From positions 248,001-312,000 of the forward strand of contig NZ_JXAL01000001.1 in NCBI RefSeq assembly GCF_000829465.1: a stretch of 64,000 nt of DNA, written 5' to 3'. Origin of the DNA: Cohnella kolymensis. GTDB taxonomy: Bacteria; Bacillota; Bacilli; Paenibacillales; Paenibacillaceae. The notes under the pieces are model-generated. The model saw only the letters and a program-made list of their open reading frames with translations. It searched no databases and was not told where the DNA came from. The position numbers were made by a program, and so were the translations under genes. Below, one piece after another: positions 1-9,599 of this stretch (within the stretch, counting starts at the first letter, position 1; each line of letters begins with the position of its first letter).

Positions 1-73
1 CCTTGACGTTTTTCGGCTTGCGAACCTGGCCTCCCCGGCCTCTGCGGCCGATGGGTTCAGTTGACCTCGACAT
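1..73 (-). CDS. ABC exporter subunit, N-terminal fragment (cut by window edge)
   Basis: An ATG at 73 opens a frame that runs off the window after 24 codons (MSRSTEPIGRRGRGG, then QVRKPKNVK). A strong ribosome site, GGAAAGGAG, lies 9 bases upstream. The start overlaps the last 17 bases of the upstream ABC exporter gene, which indicates translational coupling. A short basic, glycine/arginine-rich leader followed by KPKN is typical of the second half-transporter in Bacillales heterodimeric multidrug ABC pairs. I infer it is the partner of the next gene. Too little remains to see any domain. Confidence 0.7.
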   Translation of the reverse strand, partial: MSRSTEPIGRRGRGGQVRKPKNVK

Positions 74-1802
74 TCGGCTGCAGCTCCTTTCCGACCTGGG
101 ATTGATAGATCTCACGATATACGCGGCAATCCTGCAAGAGAGTGTCATGGTCTCCGATGCCTGCCACTTCACCGTGATCGAGTACCACGATTTGATCCGT
201 GTCCATCACGGAGATAACCCGCTGTGCGATCAGAATGCAGGTGAGATCAGCCGCATAGGCCTTCAACCCTTGCTTGATCCGAGCCTCCGTGTCGACATCC
301 AACGCGCTTGTGCAATCGTCCAGAATAAGAATTTCCGGTTTTCTCACCAGCGCCCGCGCGATGGCGATGCGCTGCTTTTGTCCCCCGGACAAATTAACGC
401 CCCGCTGGCCCAGTTCGCTCAGATAACCTTCCGGCAAGCCGGAAATAAAGCCGTCAGCCTGAGCAATCTGCGCCGCCTCCCGCACCTCTTCCTCAGCAGC
501 TCCGTCTTTCCCCCACCGGATATTTTCCAGGATCGTTCCTGTGAAAAGCACCGTTTTCTGAGGCACCACTGCGATCTTCTCCCTCAGCTTCCGAGGATCC
601 ACATCTCTGACATCGACACCGTCTACACGGATAACACCGGAATCCGCGTCATAATAACGGGGAATCAATCCGACCAGGCTGCTTTTTCCCGAACCGGTAG
701 AGCCGATGATTCCGACGGTTTGGCCGGGCAGACAGCTGAATGTCACTTGCCGAATGACGGGGGTGCCTGAAGAGCCTTTATAGCTGAAAGAAACCCCTTC
801 GAAATCGATCCTGCCTTTCGTACCCGGATGAAATTGCGCGTCTTCCTTCCATTCCATCGTGCTGTTCTGCGCGAATACTTCACCGATCCGTGTCGTTGAA
901 GCTTTGGCGCGGACAAATAACGTCATCACCCAGGAAATGACCATTAACGCGAACAGAATCTGGGTCATGTAGTTGATGAATGCAATAATGTGCCCCACCG
1001 GCGTCCGTCCTTCACTCACGCCTAGTCCTCCGAGCCAGATGACCCCCACGATGCCGAAGTTGACCGCCAGCATGATCGCGGGATTGAAGAAGGACATGAC
1101 CCGCATGACCTTGATCGAGTGGCCTTGATATTCCATATTCGCCTTATCGAATTTTTCCGTCTCGTAATCATAACGGTTGAACGCCTTAACGACTCTGACT
1201 CCCGACAAATACTCCCTCGTCGCTCCGTTGATCCGGTCGAGCATCTGCTGCAGCTTCATAAACCGCGGAAACCCGACCTTCATGTTAATGAAGATTAGCA
1301 GTGCGACAATCGGCACCACGATAGCAAGCACCAGTGCCAAGTGCGGATTCAGGCGGACAGCCATGATGAAGCTCCCGATACACAGCAAAGGCGCTTTCAC
1401 AAAAATCCGCATCAGCCCGAGCGAGAAGAACTGCACCTGTGTAACATCGTTGGTCAGCCTGGTGACGAGAGAGGCTCTTTCGAAGGAATCTATATTTTCA
1501 AAAGAAAGGCTTTGGATTTTCGTGAACAGATCGGATCTCAGCTCCGTACCGAATTGCTGCGACACCCGGCTGGACACGATATTCCGGGCGGCCGCGGCTG
1601 CGGCTCCGAATGCCGTAACGAGCAGCATCAGGCCGCCCAGCCGGAGCACGACATCCATGCGATTCGCGGCAACACCGGTATCGATAATCCGGGCCATAAT
1701 GGTTGGTTGCAGCAAATCGCACAGCGCTTCGACCGTTACCAGAAACACCGATAGACTAAACAGCTTGCCGAACTTGCGAATATATTTTTTCATAAAGTGC
1801 AT
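57..1802 (-). CDS. ABC multidrug-type exporter, fused permease/ATPase half-transporter
   Basis: About 581 residues, the usual length for a half-size ABC exporter. The N-terminal half is a six-helix membrane domain. The C-terminal ATPase has Walker A GSTGSGKSS, signature LSGGQKQR, and Walker B ILILDDCTSALD. The residue after the Walker B aspartate is Asp rather than the catalytic Glu. This is the hallmark of the degenerate site in heterodimeric exporters, so this subunit probably pairs with the canonical subunit starting at 73. Longer in-frame starts exist, but the ATG at 1802 follows a GGGGG ribosome site about 9 bases upstream; the ATG at 1793 is also possible. The substrate is unknown; drugs or lipids are usual for the family. 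Confidence 0.88.
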   Translation of the reverse strand: MHFMKKYIRKFGKLFSLSVFLVTVEALCDLLQPTIMARIIDTGVAANRMDVVLRLGGLMLLVTAFGAAAAAARNIVSSRVSQQFGTELRSDLFTKIQSLSFENIDSFERASLVTRLTNDVTQVQFFSLGLMRIFVKAPLLCIGSFIMAVRLNPHLALVLAIVVPIVALLIFINMKVGFPRFMKLQQMLDRINGATREYLSGVRVVKAFNRYDYETEKFDKANMEYQGHSIKVMRVMSFFNPAIMLAVNFGIVGVIWLGGLGVSEGRTPVGHIIAFINYMTQILFALMVISWVMTLFVRAKASTTRIGEVFAQNSTMEWKEDAQFHPGTKGRIDFEGVSFSYKGSSGTPVIRQVTFSCLPGQTVGIIGSTGSGKSSLVGLIPRYYDADSGVIRVDGVDVRDVDPRKLREKIAVVPQKTVLFTGTILENIRWGKDGAAEEEVREAAQIAQADGFISGLPEGYLSELGQRGVNLSGGQKQRIAIARALVRKPEILILDDCTSALDVDTEARIKQGLKAYAADLTCILIAQRVISVMDTDQIVVLDHGEVAGIGDHDTLLQDCRVYREIYQSQVGKELQPNVEVN

Positions 1803-1875
1803 GCCTTTTTTCCCCCGAGTGCAAAGATGCCGCCCTATATGTAAAAACATATTACCTCTAAAAATAAAGTAAAGC

Positions 1876-1903
1876 CACCTGCTCAAAGAACAGGTGACTC
1901 TTC
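1876..1903 (-). terminator. Rho-independent terminator after the CPBP protease gene
   Basis: On the minus strand a stem GTCACCTGTTC / GAGCAGGTGGC is followed by TTTACTTTATTTTT. It lies 25 bases past the CPBP stop codon and before the ABC exporter gene. Its left arm is almost identical to the terminator at 4928-4957. Confidence 0.7.
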
Positions 1904-1927
1904 AATATTGAGCGGAGAACAGAAATT

Positions 1928-2758
1928 TTAGACATGGATAGAGCTTCGAGAATGAGACTTACGCGCCCTATTATTACGATAGAAAACAGTCGTGAGCAGG
2001 AATAGAACGATATAAACTAACAGATCTGCGATGAATACATATTGCAGCTCCGGATCCTGATGAAGCTGTACGATCGCGATTTCGCTTTTACCGATTAAAT
2101 GGGTGGTGGTCAAGTTGTAGACCGCATGAACAAGCGTGGCCGTCAGCAGCGATCCGCTTTTGAGGTACACATAAAGAAGCGTGACTGCACCAATGACTAG
2201 AAAAAAGCTGTATACCGGGCTCATCCCTTTAAACACGTGAGACAACATAAAGAACAGACTCGTTACCACAAATAACCGCCCTATTGTGAGATGTTTCAGC
2301 ATGGCTACCATGTAACCCCGGTACAACAGTTCTTCACTAAATGCCGCTAAAATCCACGCAACCACGATCATCAGAAACAAGGGAATAAGCTGGAAATCCG
2401 AGAATAAGTTGGCGTTAAATTCGGCCGATACCAACCCCTGCGACGACAACAGAGCCATATAAGCAATCAAAGCGGAGGGCAAAAGTACAATAGCGGCAAC
2501 GGAGAACCCGATGTCACGACGATTGAACCCAAAGCCCATGCCCTTAAGCGGCTTCTTATTCACGAATTTGTAGTACAACATGGTTCCCAGGATAAGCAGC
2601 ACACTGCCGGCGATCGAAGTGACTCCGTAAGTGTACAGGTCGGTAGACTCTAAATATTTTTTGACACCGAACGGAACAAACAGCAGAAAAAGAATGACCA
2701 CATTGATCACACACACCATTGCCACGTGCACATAGTTCATCAGACGTTTGTTCTTCAT
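1928..2758 (-). CDS. CPBP family intramembrane glutamic endopeptidase
   Basis: 276 residues with about eight predicted membrane segments. The conserved CPBP (Abi/Rce1-like) motifs are all present: SEELLYRG with Glu142/Glu143 and Arg147, an LSH motif with His174, and LVHAVYN with His211. These are the expected catalytic and metal-proximal residues of the family. Members cleave within or near the membrane and include prenyl-protein proteases and bacteriocin-immunity proteins; the substrate here cannot be told. AGAGGT precedes the ATG at 2758. It lies between two terminators, so it is probably a single-gene unit. Confidence 0.85.
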   Translation of the reverse strand: MKNKRLMNYVHVAMVCVINVVILFLLFVPFGVKKYLESTDLYTYGVTSIAGSVLLILGTMLYYKFVNKKPLKGMGFGFNRRDIGFSVAAIVLLPSALIAYMALLSSQGLVSAEFNANLFSDFQLIPLFLMIVVAWILAAFSEELLYRGYMVAMLKHLTIGRLFVVTSLFFMLSHVFKGMSPVYSFFLVIGAVTLLYVYLKSGSLLTATLVHAVYNLTTTHLIGKSEIAIVQLHQDPELQYVFIADLLVYIVLFLLTTVFYRNNRARKSHSRSSIHV

Positions 2759-2878
2759 TTTGCCATACCTCTTTTATCTTCAAATTTGGTGGTCGCTATT
2801 TCCTATGGGATAAAGGTAACAAACAAAGGTCATGGTGACGCAGTGGCGTTCGGGTAATCGTGACCATGACTTTCGGAC

Positions 2879-2935
2879 AAAAAAAGGGCTGTCCGGCAAG
2901 TCATAAACATGACTTGGGACAACCCATGTGTCAAC
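2879..2935 (-). terminator. Rho-independent terminator after the two-component operon
   Basis: On the minus strand a long stem (GGGTTGTCC...AAGTCAT / ATGACTT...GGACAGCCC) is followed by TTTTTTT. It lies 21 bases past the response regulator stop codon. Confidence 0.8.
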
Positions 2936-2956
2936 GCAAAGATTTCCCTGCTCGCT

Positions 2957-3610
2957 TTACAACAACCGTTCATCCGACGCTTTCTTCATCGCAGATGCCC
3001 GATTATTTACGTTTAACTTGGAGTAAATCGTGGATACATGGTTCTTAACCGTACCTTCCGACAAAAACAGTCGCTCCGCGATTTGACGGTTGGCCAAGCC
3101 CTCCGCAATGAGTTGCAGCACCTTGATTTCTTTCTCGGTTAAACCGTAATCCGTCTCCTTGGGATTGCCCGAAGAAGCGATCCCGCCCTGAAAGGAACGT
3201 GAAAACAACGTTTTGGCTATCTCCTGGGTAATCATCGTCTCACCGCGGTGCACTAATCGGATGGCGCTGGCAAGATCATCCGGATCGATATCCTTAAGAA
3301 TGTATCCTTCGGCCCCCGAATTCAAGGCTTCTACGACATACTCAACTTCCTGAAAAGTTGTTAGAATCATCACCTTGACCGCCGGCCAACGCTGTTTGAT
3401 CTGAGCCGTTGCGCGGACGCCGTTCATGACCGGCATATGTATATCCATCAGGACGAGGTCAGGCTGAAGCTCACCTGCTTGCTGCACCGCATCCTCACCG
3501 TTCTCGGCCGTACCGACGACCTCAATGTCCGGTGTCAGGTTAAGAATGATACGCAGACTTTTGCGAATTAACTCTTGATCCTCCGCAATTAATATCTTTA
3601 TTTCTTTCAT
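2957..3610 (-). CDS. NarL/FixJ family response regulator
   Basis: 217 residues. The N-terminal receiver domain has acidic residues near the start (AEDQ), the phospho-acceptor Asp56 in LVLMDIHM, and the conserved Lys in YILKD. The C-terminal LuxR-type helix-turn-helix (LTEKEIKVLQLIAEG, then VKNHVSTIYSKL) binds DNA. Its ATG overlaps the kinase stop codon as ATGA (3607-3610), so the pair is translationally coupled. Such pairs (LiaSR/DesKR-like) usually sense envelope or lipid stress. The signal is unknown here. The next genes upstream are an LtaS-like synthase and a glycosyltransferase. Confidence 0.92.
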   Translation of the reverse strand: MKEIKILIAEDQELIRKSLRIILNLTPDIEVVGTAENGEDAVQQAGELQPDLVLMDIHMPVMNGVRATAQIKQRWPAVKVMILTTFQEVEYVVEALNSGAEGYILKDIDPDDLASAIRLVHRGETMITQEIAKTLFSRSFQGGIASSGNPKETDYGLTEKEIKVLQLIAEGLANRQIAERLFLSEGTVKNHVSTIYSKLNVNNRASAMKKASDERLL

Positions 3611-4882
3611 ATGGAATATCCCCCTGAAGCAAATGCCGACGGTGCGTTCACGGTGAGCTTCAACAAAGGAACCGTACACATAATCGTTGTCCCCGAGGCT
3701 TGATCCGATTCCACATGCAAGGTGCCGTTCACGTTGGCCATTCTTTCCGTCATCGCGTGAAGCCCGAATCCTTGGACAATGCCTTCCGTCACTTCCCCGT
3801 TGTTCCACACCTTCAACGTCACCGCGCTCTGCGAGCAAGAAAGCAGGATTTCGACCTTGTCGGCGGCTCCATGCTTTTTTGGCATTGGTCATTGACTCCT
3901 GTAAACACCGCACAAGCGCCATTCTTATATTTTCAGAAACATGGGTTTCCTTGCCCTCGACTCGCATGTTCACTTCAGTTCCCGTATGCAGCGCAAATTC
4001 ATCGGCTATGTCCGAAAGAATGATAGACAGCGGCCGTTCCTCTTTCTCAGGAGCGATCTGATGAATATGGTTTCTCACTTCCTGCAAGCCGTTTCGCGTC
4101 ACTTCCACCAGTTCATTAAGGTTTTTCTTTGCTTCCTCCGGAGACACGTCGATCAGAATACGAGCGGCATTCATCCCGATAATCGATGTTGTCAACGTGT
4201 GACCCACTGTGTCATGCAAATCACGTGACAGCCGGTTCCGCTCCTCCACCAGTGTCAGCCTTTCAATCTGTTCTGCATAGTTCTCCAAAGTCTGATTTTG
4301 CCGCTGTATGATGCTGTTCATCTGTTTAACTTTGATGAAAGAATCCTTCATTTTCCCAAAACAAAAGCCTAAAAAGAATAGCAGCACGAGATCGGACGAC
4401 AGCGCCGGCAGAAATTCCGGAAAGGATTGATCCCACATTAATTTACCGATAAGCGGGAGTAAGGCGACCGGCAGGCTCCAGGCAGAGGCCCATCCGAAGC
4501 TTAGATAACCGATCATAAACATCGGCACACCGTAGAAAGCGAACCCAGCTTCCAAACCGAAATCGGAAAGGAAATAAAGCAATACACCGCCGCTTACGAT
4601 GATTTCCGTGAGAATCATGACGGTACGAGGTACCTTTTTAAACGCAAACACCATAAGAGGCACAGCAAAAGCAACCGACAGCAGGAATACATCCAGCCAT
4701 ATGATTCCGAATACAGCGAACCGATTCTCCACATTCAAATTCCCGGTATGGGTTTGTACATCTGCAAGACGACTGATGAACCAAATCGTCCGAATCCCGA
4801 TCAGTACATAATCGAACCAATGCCAACTTTTCACGTTCACAGAGCTATCCGCCTTTTTGTCATAATACAGTCTGTGAACCAT
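3607..4882 (-). pseudogene. HisKA_3-type sensor histidine kinase, interrupted by a +1 frameshift
   Basis: The first frame carries several membrane segments (about residues 25-175), a coiled linker and the H-box ERNRLSRDLHDTVGH (His223), typical of HisKA_3 kinases. It then reads through TNAKK into unrelated sequence. The ATPase part, including TNAKKHGAADK and FGLHAMTERM, continues in another frame from about 3885 to the stop at 3607. Removing one base from the six-T run at 3875-3880 (A6 on the coding strand) restores a normal kinase. As given, the H-box and ATP-binding domain are separated. Because many genes here show similar one-base shifts, a sequence error is as likely as real inactivation. 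Confidence 0.82.
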
Positions 4883-4927
4883 TATATCCGTAAAACTATT
4901 CTCTGGATATATCGCAGGGAATATAGA

Positions 4928-4957
4928 AAAGTCACCTGTTCTAGAGAACAGGTGACC
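4928..4957 (-). terminator. Rho-independent terminator after the LtaS-like gene
   Basis: The perfect stem GTCACCTGTTCT / AGAACAGGTGAC with a 2-base loop is followed by TTTTC on the minus strand. It lies 10 bases past the stop codon. The arm sequence recurs at 1876-1903. Confidence 0.75.
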
Positions 4958-4966
4958 GGGTAAATC

Positions 4967-6859
4967 TTATTTTTTCATGAGAGAAGGCAGTCCGTCCTGA
5001 TTAAGAATCGAATCCGACACTTGAAGCTGCCAACGGGCTTGCTTATGCGATGCTGCGACCTTACTCAGCGCCACTTCTTTACCGCTCTTACGATCGAATG
5101 CATGTCCGTGATCGAACACACCGTCGTCGCTCGCAACGTAGAAGTAATCTTGCGTACCGAAAGAACCGCTCGGCAGGTAGTAACGGTAGATCGTCATGTG
5201 ATCATTCGGATTGATTAAATCCTGTCCGAAATAGAACAGGTTGGACTTGTCGACGCCGAACAGATTGAGTAATGTCGGGAAAGTATCCATCTGACTGCCG
5301 TGAACATGGTCGGTTCCGGCATTCTCGTCTCCTGGGAAGTGCATTACCAACGGTACTTTCATCAGCTCGGCACTTTCATAGATGGATAAATCGTGATCCA
5401 AGCCAAGGAACGTCTTAAGATCCGACAATTGAACACCTGGCGCGAAGTGGTCCCCGTAAATGACGACAAGCGATTTATCCATAATTCCTTCATTTTCTAA
5501 CTGCTGCAGGAATTCGCCTAACGCTTGGTCGGCATAATGCTGGGCTTGAATGTAATCGCCTAGCGTTTTACTGTAAGAAGCCGGAATCTTCATCGACTGC
5601 TTGTTCTCCGGGATCTGATAAGGATGATGTCCGGACAGAGTAACCAGGAAGCTGAGGAACGGCTTGCCGGATTTGTTAAGCTCGATCAACTTGGGCATCG
5701 TTTGTTTATAGAACGACTCGTCTGAGAGACCCAAGCCGATGCTCTCATCAAGCGTATAATCAGAGGCACTCGTAAAGCTGTCAAAGCCTTCACTCACATA
5801 CATCTTGTCTCTTTGATAGTAGGTTGGAACATATCCATGGAAAGCGGCTGTCGTGTAGCCTTGTTCTTTCAGGATCGTCGGCAGCGAATGAAAATGATTT
5901 TGGTTTTTCAGATTGTACACCGCGCCCGCTGGCAGCGGGTACATGGAGTTCATGGTCATGAACTCGGCGTCAACCGTGTTTCCCTGCCCGATCGGGGAAG
6001 AGATGTTATCGAAATAACGGCTGCGTTCAATGAACCGGTTCAGGTTCGGCGTAATCTCCTGACCGTCGACGGAACGATTTACGAAAGCTTGCTGTAAAGC
6101 TTCCATTTGGATCATAATCAGGTTTTTGCCTTGCACCGCGCCATTCAGCTCGGTACCGCTCTGGCGATGGACTTCCATCCACGTCTTGAAATCCGATACG
6201 GGCATTTCGGCAGACGCGTTTCTTATTTTCACATTGTAAGCATCGACGACATGATAGTTAAATACCCCAAGCTTCTTTAACACCGTATTGTTCTCGTAAA
6301 GATTGCTGAATGCTTCACTTCCGGCGGAAGCCCGTACAACGGCAAATTGACCGGTGACGGCGATCACGCCGATGAACGCAACGGCAAAGCTTACTGCAAG
6401 GCGGCTTTTAAAAGTCATTGTGCTTTGTTCGGCTTTTTTCTTCCGCACTATCAAATATACGGCAAGCGGGATCAAGTCGATCAAAAGCAGTCCCAAAGCC
6501 GGTGACAATGCTGAGCCGACACTGCTCTTCACGCCGCCCACTTGTCCAATCTGGGACAGGATGGGCAGCGGTATGATCGTGTGGAAGAAAGAGTAGAAGA
6601 GAGAATCGGCAACCAATACGAATGTGATGAGCAGATTGAATATCACGTACAGTGTATATTTCATTTTACGTGAGAAAGCCGAAAACCACGCTGTAATTAC
6701 GATAAACAGCGGCAGCGTTGCCGTTAACGGAAACAGCATGCCGGACGTGAACCCGTTGATCGCATTGAATATAAGCAGCTTGATCGTCAGCAGCACATTG
6801 AGGCCGATGATTTCCGCGGCTTCAAACCAAAGCTGTTTTGGTTGTTTCATCTCTTTCAC
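4967..6859 (-). CDS. LTA synthase family membrane sulfatase (glycerophosphotransferase)
   Basis: 630 residues: about five N-terminal membrane helices (residues 15-175), then a large extracellular sulfatase-fold domain. Catalytic and manganese-binding positions known from LtaS are visible: Glu253 in IQMEALQ, Thr295 in GQGNTVDAE, and Asp470/His471 in VVIYGDHF. By family, it would polymerise glycerol phosphate from phosphatidylglycerol into lipoteichoic acid, or prime or modify such chains. Bacilli carry several paralogs (LtaS, YfnI, YqgS, YvgJ), and which one this is cannot be decided from one window. It follows a GT2 glycosyltransferase on the same strand, in line with an envelope polymer role. 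Confidence 0.88.
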   Translation of the reverse strand: MKEMKQPKQLWFEAAEIIGLNVLLTIKLLIFNAINGFTSGMLFPLTATLPLFIVITAWFSAFSRKMKYTLYVIFNLLITFVLVADSLFYSFFHTIIPLPILSQIGQVGGVKSSVGSALSPALGLLLIDLIPLAVYLIVRKKKAEQSTMTFKSRLAVSFAVAFIGVIAVTGQFAVVRASAGSEAFSNLYENNTVLKKLGVFNYHVVDAYNVKIRNASAEMPVSDFKTWMEVHRQSGTELNGAVQGKNLIMIQMEALQQAFVNRSVDGQEITPNLNRFIERSRYFDNISSPIGQGNTVDAEFMTMNSMYPLPAGAVYNLKNQNHFHSLPTILKEQGYTTAAFHGYVPTYYQRDKMYVSEGFDSFTSASDYTLDESIGLGLSDESFYKQTMPKLIELNKSGKPFLSFLVTLSGHHPYQIPENKQSMKIPASYSKTLGDYIQAQHYADQALGEFLQQLENEGIMDKSLVVIYGDHFAPGVQLSDLKTFLGLDHDLSIYESAELMKVPLVMHFPGDENAGTDHVHGSQMDTFPTLLNLFGVDKSNLFYFGQDLINPNDHMTIYRYYLPSGSFGTQDYFYVASDDGVFDHGHAFDRKSGKEVALSKVAASHKQARWQLQVSDSILNQDGLPSLMKK

Positions 6860-6913
6860 CTCCCTCCATCATAGAATATCCCCTGGCACGGCGGCCAAGG
6901 GATCGGTTAACTG

Positions 6914-8200
6914 TTATGCCATCGCTTCTTTTTCCAAGCGTTCCACATCGACCTCTGATATCGCTCTGGTGTGCTCCGTGTGGCTCCAGACATTTTGATT
7001 TCTTTTGATAAAGCCAAGCAGAATAATCGGATACCAGGTTAGGGAATATATGAAAGTCGGGAAGAACCACAACATTTTGCCCGCCTTTTTCTCGTAAAGC
7101 AATCCCGCGAAGGGAAGCGCAACATACATAAAAGTGGTTGCGGCGTACACCCATATATTATTCAGTCCGTAATCGGCAATCTTGATGCCCGACAGCGACG
7201 CGGCCATGAACACGACCAACAGCACCGTCAAAATGATGCGTGAAGGAGATATCAGATACACGAGCGCGTCAAAGTGAAGCAGGCTTCTCGTTCTTAATGT
7301 TTCTTTCAGCAGCGGGAGGCCGTATTTCATCATACAGGCCGCATGCCCCTGCATCCATCTGACACGCTGCTTCCAAGAAGCTTTCATGTCCAGCGGCTTT
7401 TCATCATAGATTTTGGCTTCGTGAGCCCATGCCACGCGCTTGCCGGTCTGGATGATGTAGCGCTGGGTGAATTCCAGATCTTCCGTCAGCGACGTCGCAC
7501 CCCATCCGATCGTCTTGAGCACGTCTGTCGTGACGACGACGCCCGTTCCTCCGATTTGCGCACTGAGATTCATGTTGTCTCTAGCCAGTTGGTACACCCT
7601 GTTGGTAGACCAGTAAGCGAATGCGTAGCTTTTGGTGATCCATGAGTCTGCCGGGTTTTTGGAATCCAAGTACCCTTGAACGACTTCATGTCCTTCCAGC
7701 AGCTTCGAATTCATCACCTGAAGGAAATTTTTGCTTACGAGATTGTCGGCATCGAACATAACTACCGCATCATAGACTGTTCCTTCTTTTTCAAACTTCC
7801 ACAGCTGTCTGAACATCCATTCCAGACCATGACCCTTGCCTTTTTTGGTCACGTCGTGCCGCTCCATCGCGATGCCGCCGTTCTCACGAACAACGTCCGC
7901 CGTGTGATCGGTGCAGTTATCGCAAATCACATAAAGGTCGTACAACTCTTTCGGATAATCGAGCTTCAGAATATTTCTGACGATTTGTCCGACCACCTGT
8001 TCTTCGTTATGCGCACATACCAGAACGGCAAATCTCTTTTGCGGTGCCGCGAGGGTGGAAGCTTTCTTTCTTCCCATTCCCAGAAAACCGATCACAGTCG
8101 GGTAGATTATGAGTACAAGCGAGATCACTTGGACGATAACAAACATGACTTGCAATATTATTGTCGCGAGGTCTGTCGATAAATCCACTACAGTGTCCAT
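6914..8200 (-). CDS. Membrane GT2 family glycosyltransferase
   Basis: About 428 residues. An N-terminal membrane segment precedes a GT-A domain with VLVCAHNEE, the metal-binding DAD motif (MFDADNL), SLTEDLE, and the QRVRW motif seen in processive glycosyltransferases. Three or four C-terminal helices follow. This is the layout of hyaluronan/poly-GlcNAc/cellulose synthase-like enzymes, so it may make a surface polysaccharide from nucleotide sugars. I chose the ATG at 8200 because AGGAGG sits 6 bases upstream; an ATG at 8215 lies ahead of that site. It is divergent from an exported six-hairpin-like protein at 8377, which may act on the same polymer. Confidence 0.87.
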   Translation of the reverse strand: MDTVVDLSTDLATIILQVMFVIVQVISLVLIIYPTVIGFLGMGRKKASTLAAPQKRFAVLVCAHNEEQVVGQIVRNILKLDYPKELYDLYVICDNCTDHTADVVRENGGIAMERHDVTKKGKGHGLEWMFRQLWKFEKEGTVYDAVVMFDADNLVSKNFLQVMNSKLLEGHEVVQGYLDSKNPADSWITKSYAFAYWSTNRVYQLARDNMNLSAQIGGTGVVVTTDVLKTIGWGATSLTEDLEFTQRYIIQTGKRVAWAHEAKIYDEKPLDMKASWKQRVRWMQGHAACMMKYGLPLLKETLRTRSLLHFDALVYLISPSRIILTVLLVVFMAASLSGIKIADYGLNNIWVYAATTFMYVALPFAGLLYEKKAGKMLWFFPTFIYSLTWYPIILLGFIKRNQNVWSHTEHTRAISEVDVERLEKEAMA

Positions 8201-8376
8201 TATTTCCTCCTGCAAAAATTCATTTTTAACTTTTGTTAAGGTTACGCCCCGGCTATGTTTCGTTCAACGGTCAAAATGTGGAACAAGAATGGGTTCGGCT
8301 CTCCATTTTCCCCGGCGCAATACCGATAAACTGCCTAAGACCGATGTCTTCAACTTTCCTCATATGGCGGTGCCCC

Positions 8377-9414
8377 ATGTTCAAACAACTGGTTCTATCT
8401 GCATTGTTCCTTACACTTCCCTGGTCCCTGACCGTCAAAAATGCGCAAGCAGGCTTGCAGACGGAAAGCGAGCGCATCATATCCCTGCAGCTTGACAGCG
8501 GCGCGATCCCAATGACGCCAGGCGACGGCCTGCGCAGGATCGAACCGTACTTCGCGAATCTGGCGGTGATCGGATTGCTGGAAAGCCCCGAACCGTCAGC
8601 CAAAGCCGCTGCCGAGAAGTGGATGTCCTGGTACGTCTCGCATCTGAACAAGCCGGACAAGTTCGGACTGCCCGGCACCGTCTACGTTCACGAGGTTGAC
8701 GCCTCCGGACTGGAGAAGTCTCTCGACGATTACGATTCTTCCGACTCCTACGGGGCGACGTTTCTGTCGGTCGCCGCCAAATACTATAAGGCCGGAGGCA
8801 GCGAAGCTTTTCTGCGAAGCATTCGCGCCGACCTGGAAATAGTCGCCGCCTCCGTTGTCGCCACGCAAGGGAAAGACGGCCTCACGCGCGCCAAACCCAA
8901 TTATCCGATCGCTTATCTGATGGATAATTGCGAAGTGTACGAAGGTCTTAAGGATATGGCCGAGTTGGAGCAGACCGTGTTCGGCGACGACCTCAAGAGC
9001 CGCAGCTTCAAAGAAAAAGCCGCACGCGTACGCGACGGCATTGAAAGCCTGTGGGATGAGGCGGCGGGCGCGTACCAGCCTCACAAAGGGCACCCGCCGC
9101 AATGGGACGTTTTTTATCCCGACGCGACGGCACAACTGTTCCCGATTGCGAATGGTGTGATCGCGCCTGACTCTGTACGTGCAAAGCGGCTCTGGTCGGG
9201 GTTCAACAAGCACCATTCCGGATGGACTCGCCTCGACACGTCCGATTCCTTTCCTTGGGCGGCCGCAGGTTATGTGTCGATCCTCATGGGCGACAAGGCA
9301 GCAACGAGCTCGTATTACCAAAACGTGTACGCGGCCTACATGCCGGCCGGCCTGTGGCCTTGGCACGCAGGGGAGAGCGGGTTTTGGATGCGAATGCTGA
9401 AGATGATGAAGTGA
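8377..9414 (+). CDS. Exported six-hairpin glycosidase-like protein
   Basis: 345 residues starting at MFKQLVLSALFLT, a clear signal peptide with a probable cut after KNAQA. An in-frame extension to 8233 would bury this signal, so 8377 is preferred even though its ribosome site (GGCGG) is weak. The mature part has repeated helical hairpin patterns with aromatic and acidic residues (YDSSDSYGATFL, DTSDSFPWAAAGY), resembling alpha/alpha-barrel GH8/GH-like folds. No catalytic residue can be assigned with confidence. Divergent pairing with the GT2 enzyme suggests trimming or export of its polysaccharide; that is inference. Codon use is noticeably GC-rich. Confidence 0.7.
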   Translation: MFKQLVLSALFLTLPWSLTVKNAQAGLQTESERIISLQLDSGAIPMTPGDGLRRIEPYFANLAVIGLLESPEPSAKAAAEKWMSWYVSHLNKPDKFGLPGTVYVHEVDASGLEKSLDDYDSSDSYGATFLSVAAKYYKAGGSEAFLRSIRADLEIVAASVVATQGKDGLTRAKPNYPIAYLMDNCEVYEGLKDMAELEQTVFGDDLKSRSFKEKAARVRDGIESLWDEAAGAYQPHKGHPPQWDVFYPDATAQLFPIANGVIAPDSVRAKRLWSGFNKHHSGWTRLDTSDSFPWAAAGYVSILMGDKAATSSYYQNVYAAYMPAGLWPWHAGESGFWMRMLKMMK

Positions 9415-9538
9415 TTCTTCAAAATGTACGCTCGTGTATTTATACAACGGATATCAAATCCGTATATCTACAAGTCTATAAAAGATTGTAACATGTAACA
9501 TATATCAAATGGTTTAGTAGATTATTGGAAGAAAATTA

Positions 9539-9565
9539 GCAGGTATTTCGACTTTTTTAGCGAAT
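9539..9565 (+). promoter_or_regulatory. Putative SigH-type promoter for the histidine kinase gene
   Basis: GCAGGTATT, an 11-base spacer, then AGCGAAT fits the SigH pattern (RNAGGAWWT, 11-12 bases, RNNGAAT) with one mismatch. It lies 35 bases before the kinase start. Sporulation phosphorelay kinases such as kinA are known SigH targets. Confidence 0.45.
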
Positions 9566-9599
9566 TTATTCGGAAATCTGGTTAATAAGGCGGTCAACG

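Noticed and set aside
1177-1872. Long open frames opposite the ABC exporter and, in the same way, opposite most large genes
   Set aside because: They lack ribosome sites and family motifs and are explained by codon bias of the real gene on the other strand.
3875-3880. Programmed ribosomal frameshift in the histidine kinase at the A6 run
   Set aside because: The required shift is +1, while A-AAA-AAG-type slippery sites favour -1. No downstream stimulatory structure was seen, and many other genes here carry similar one-base indels.
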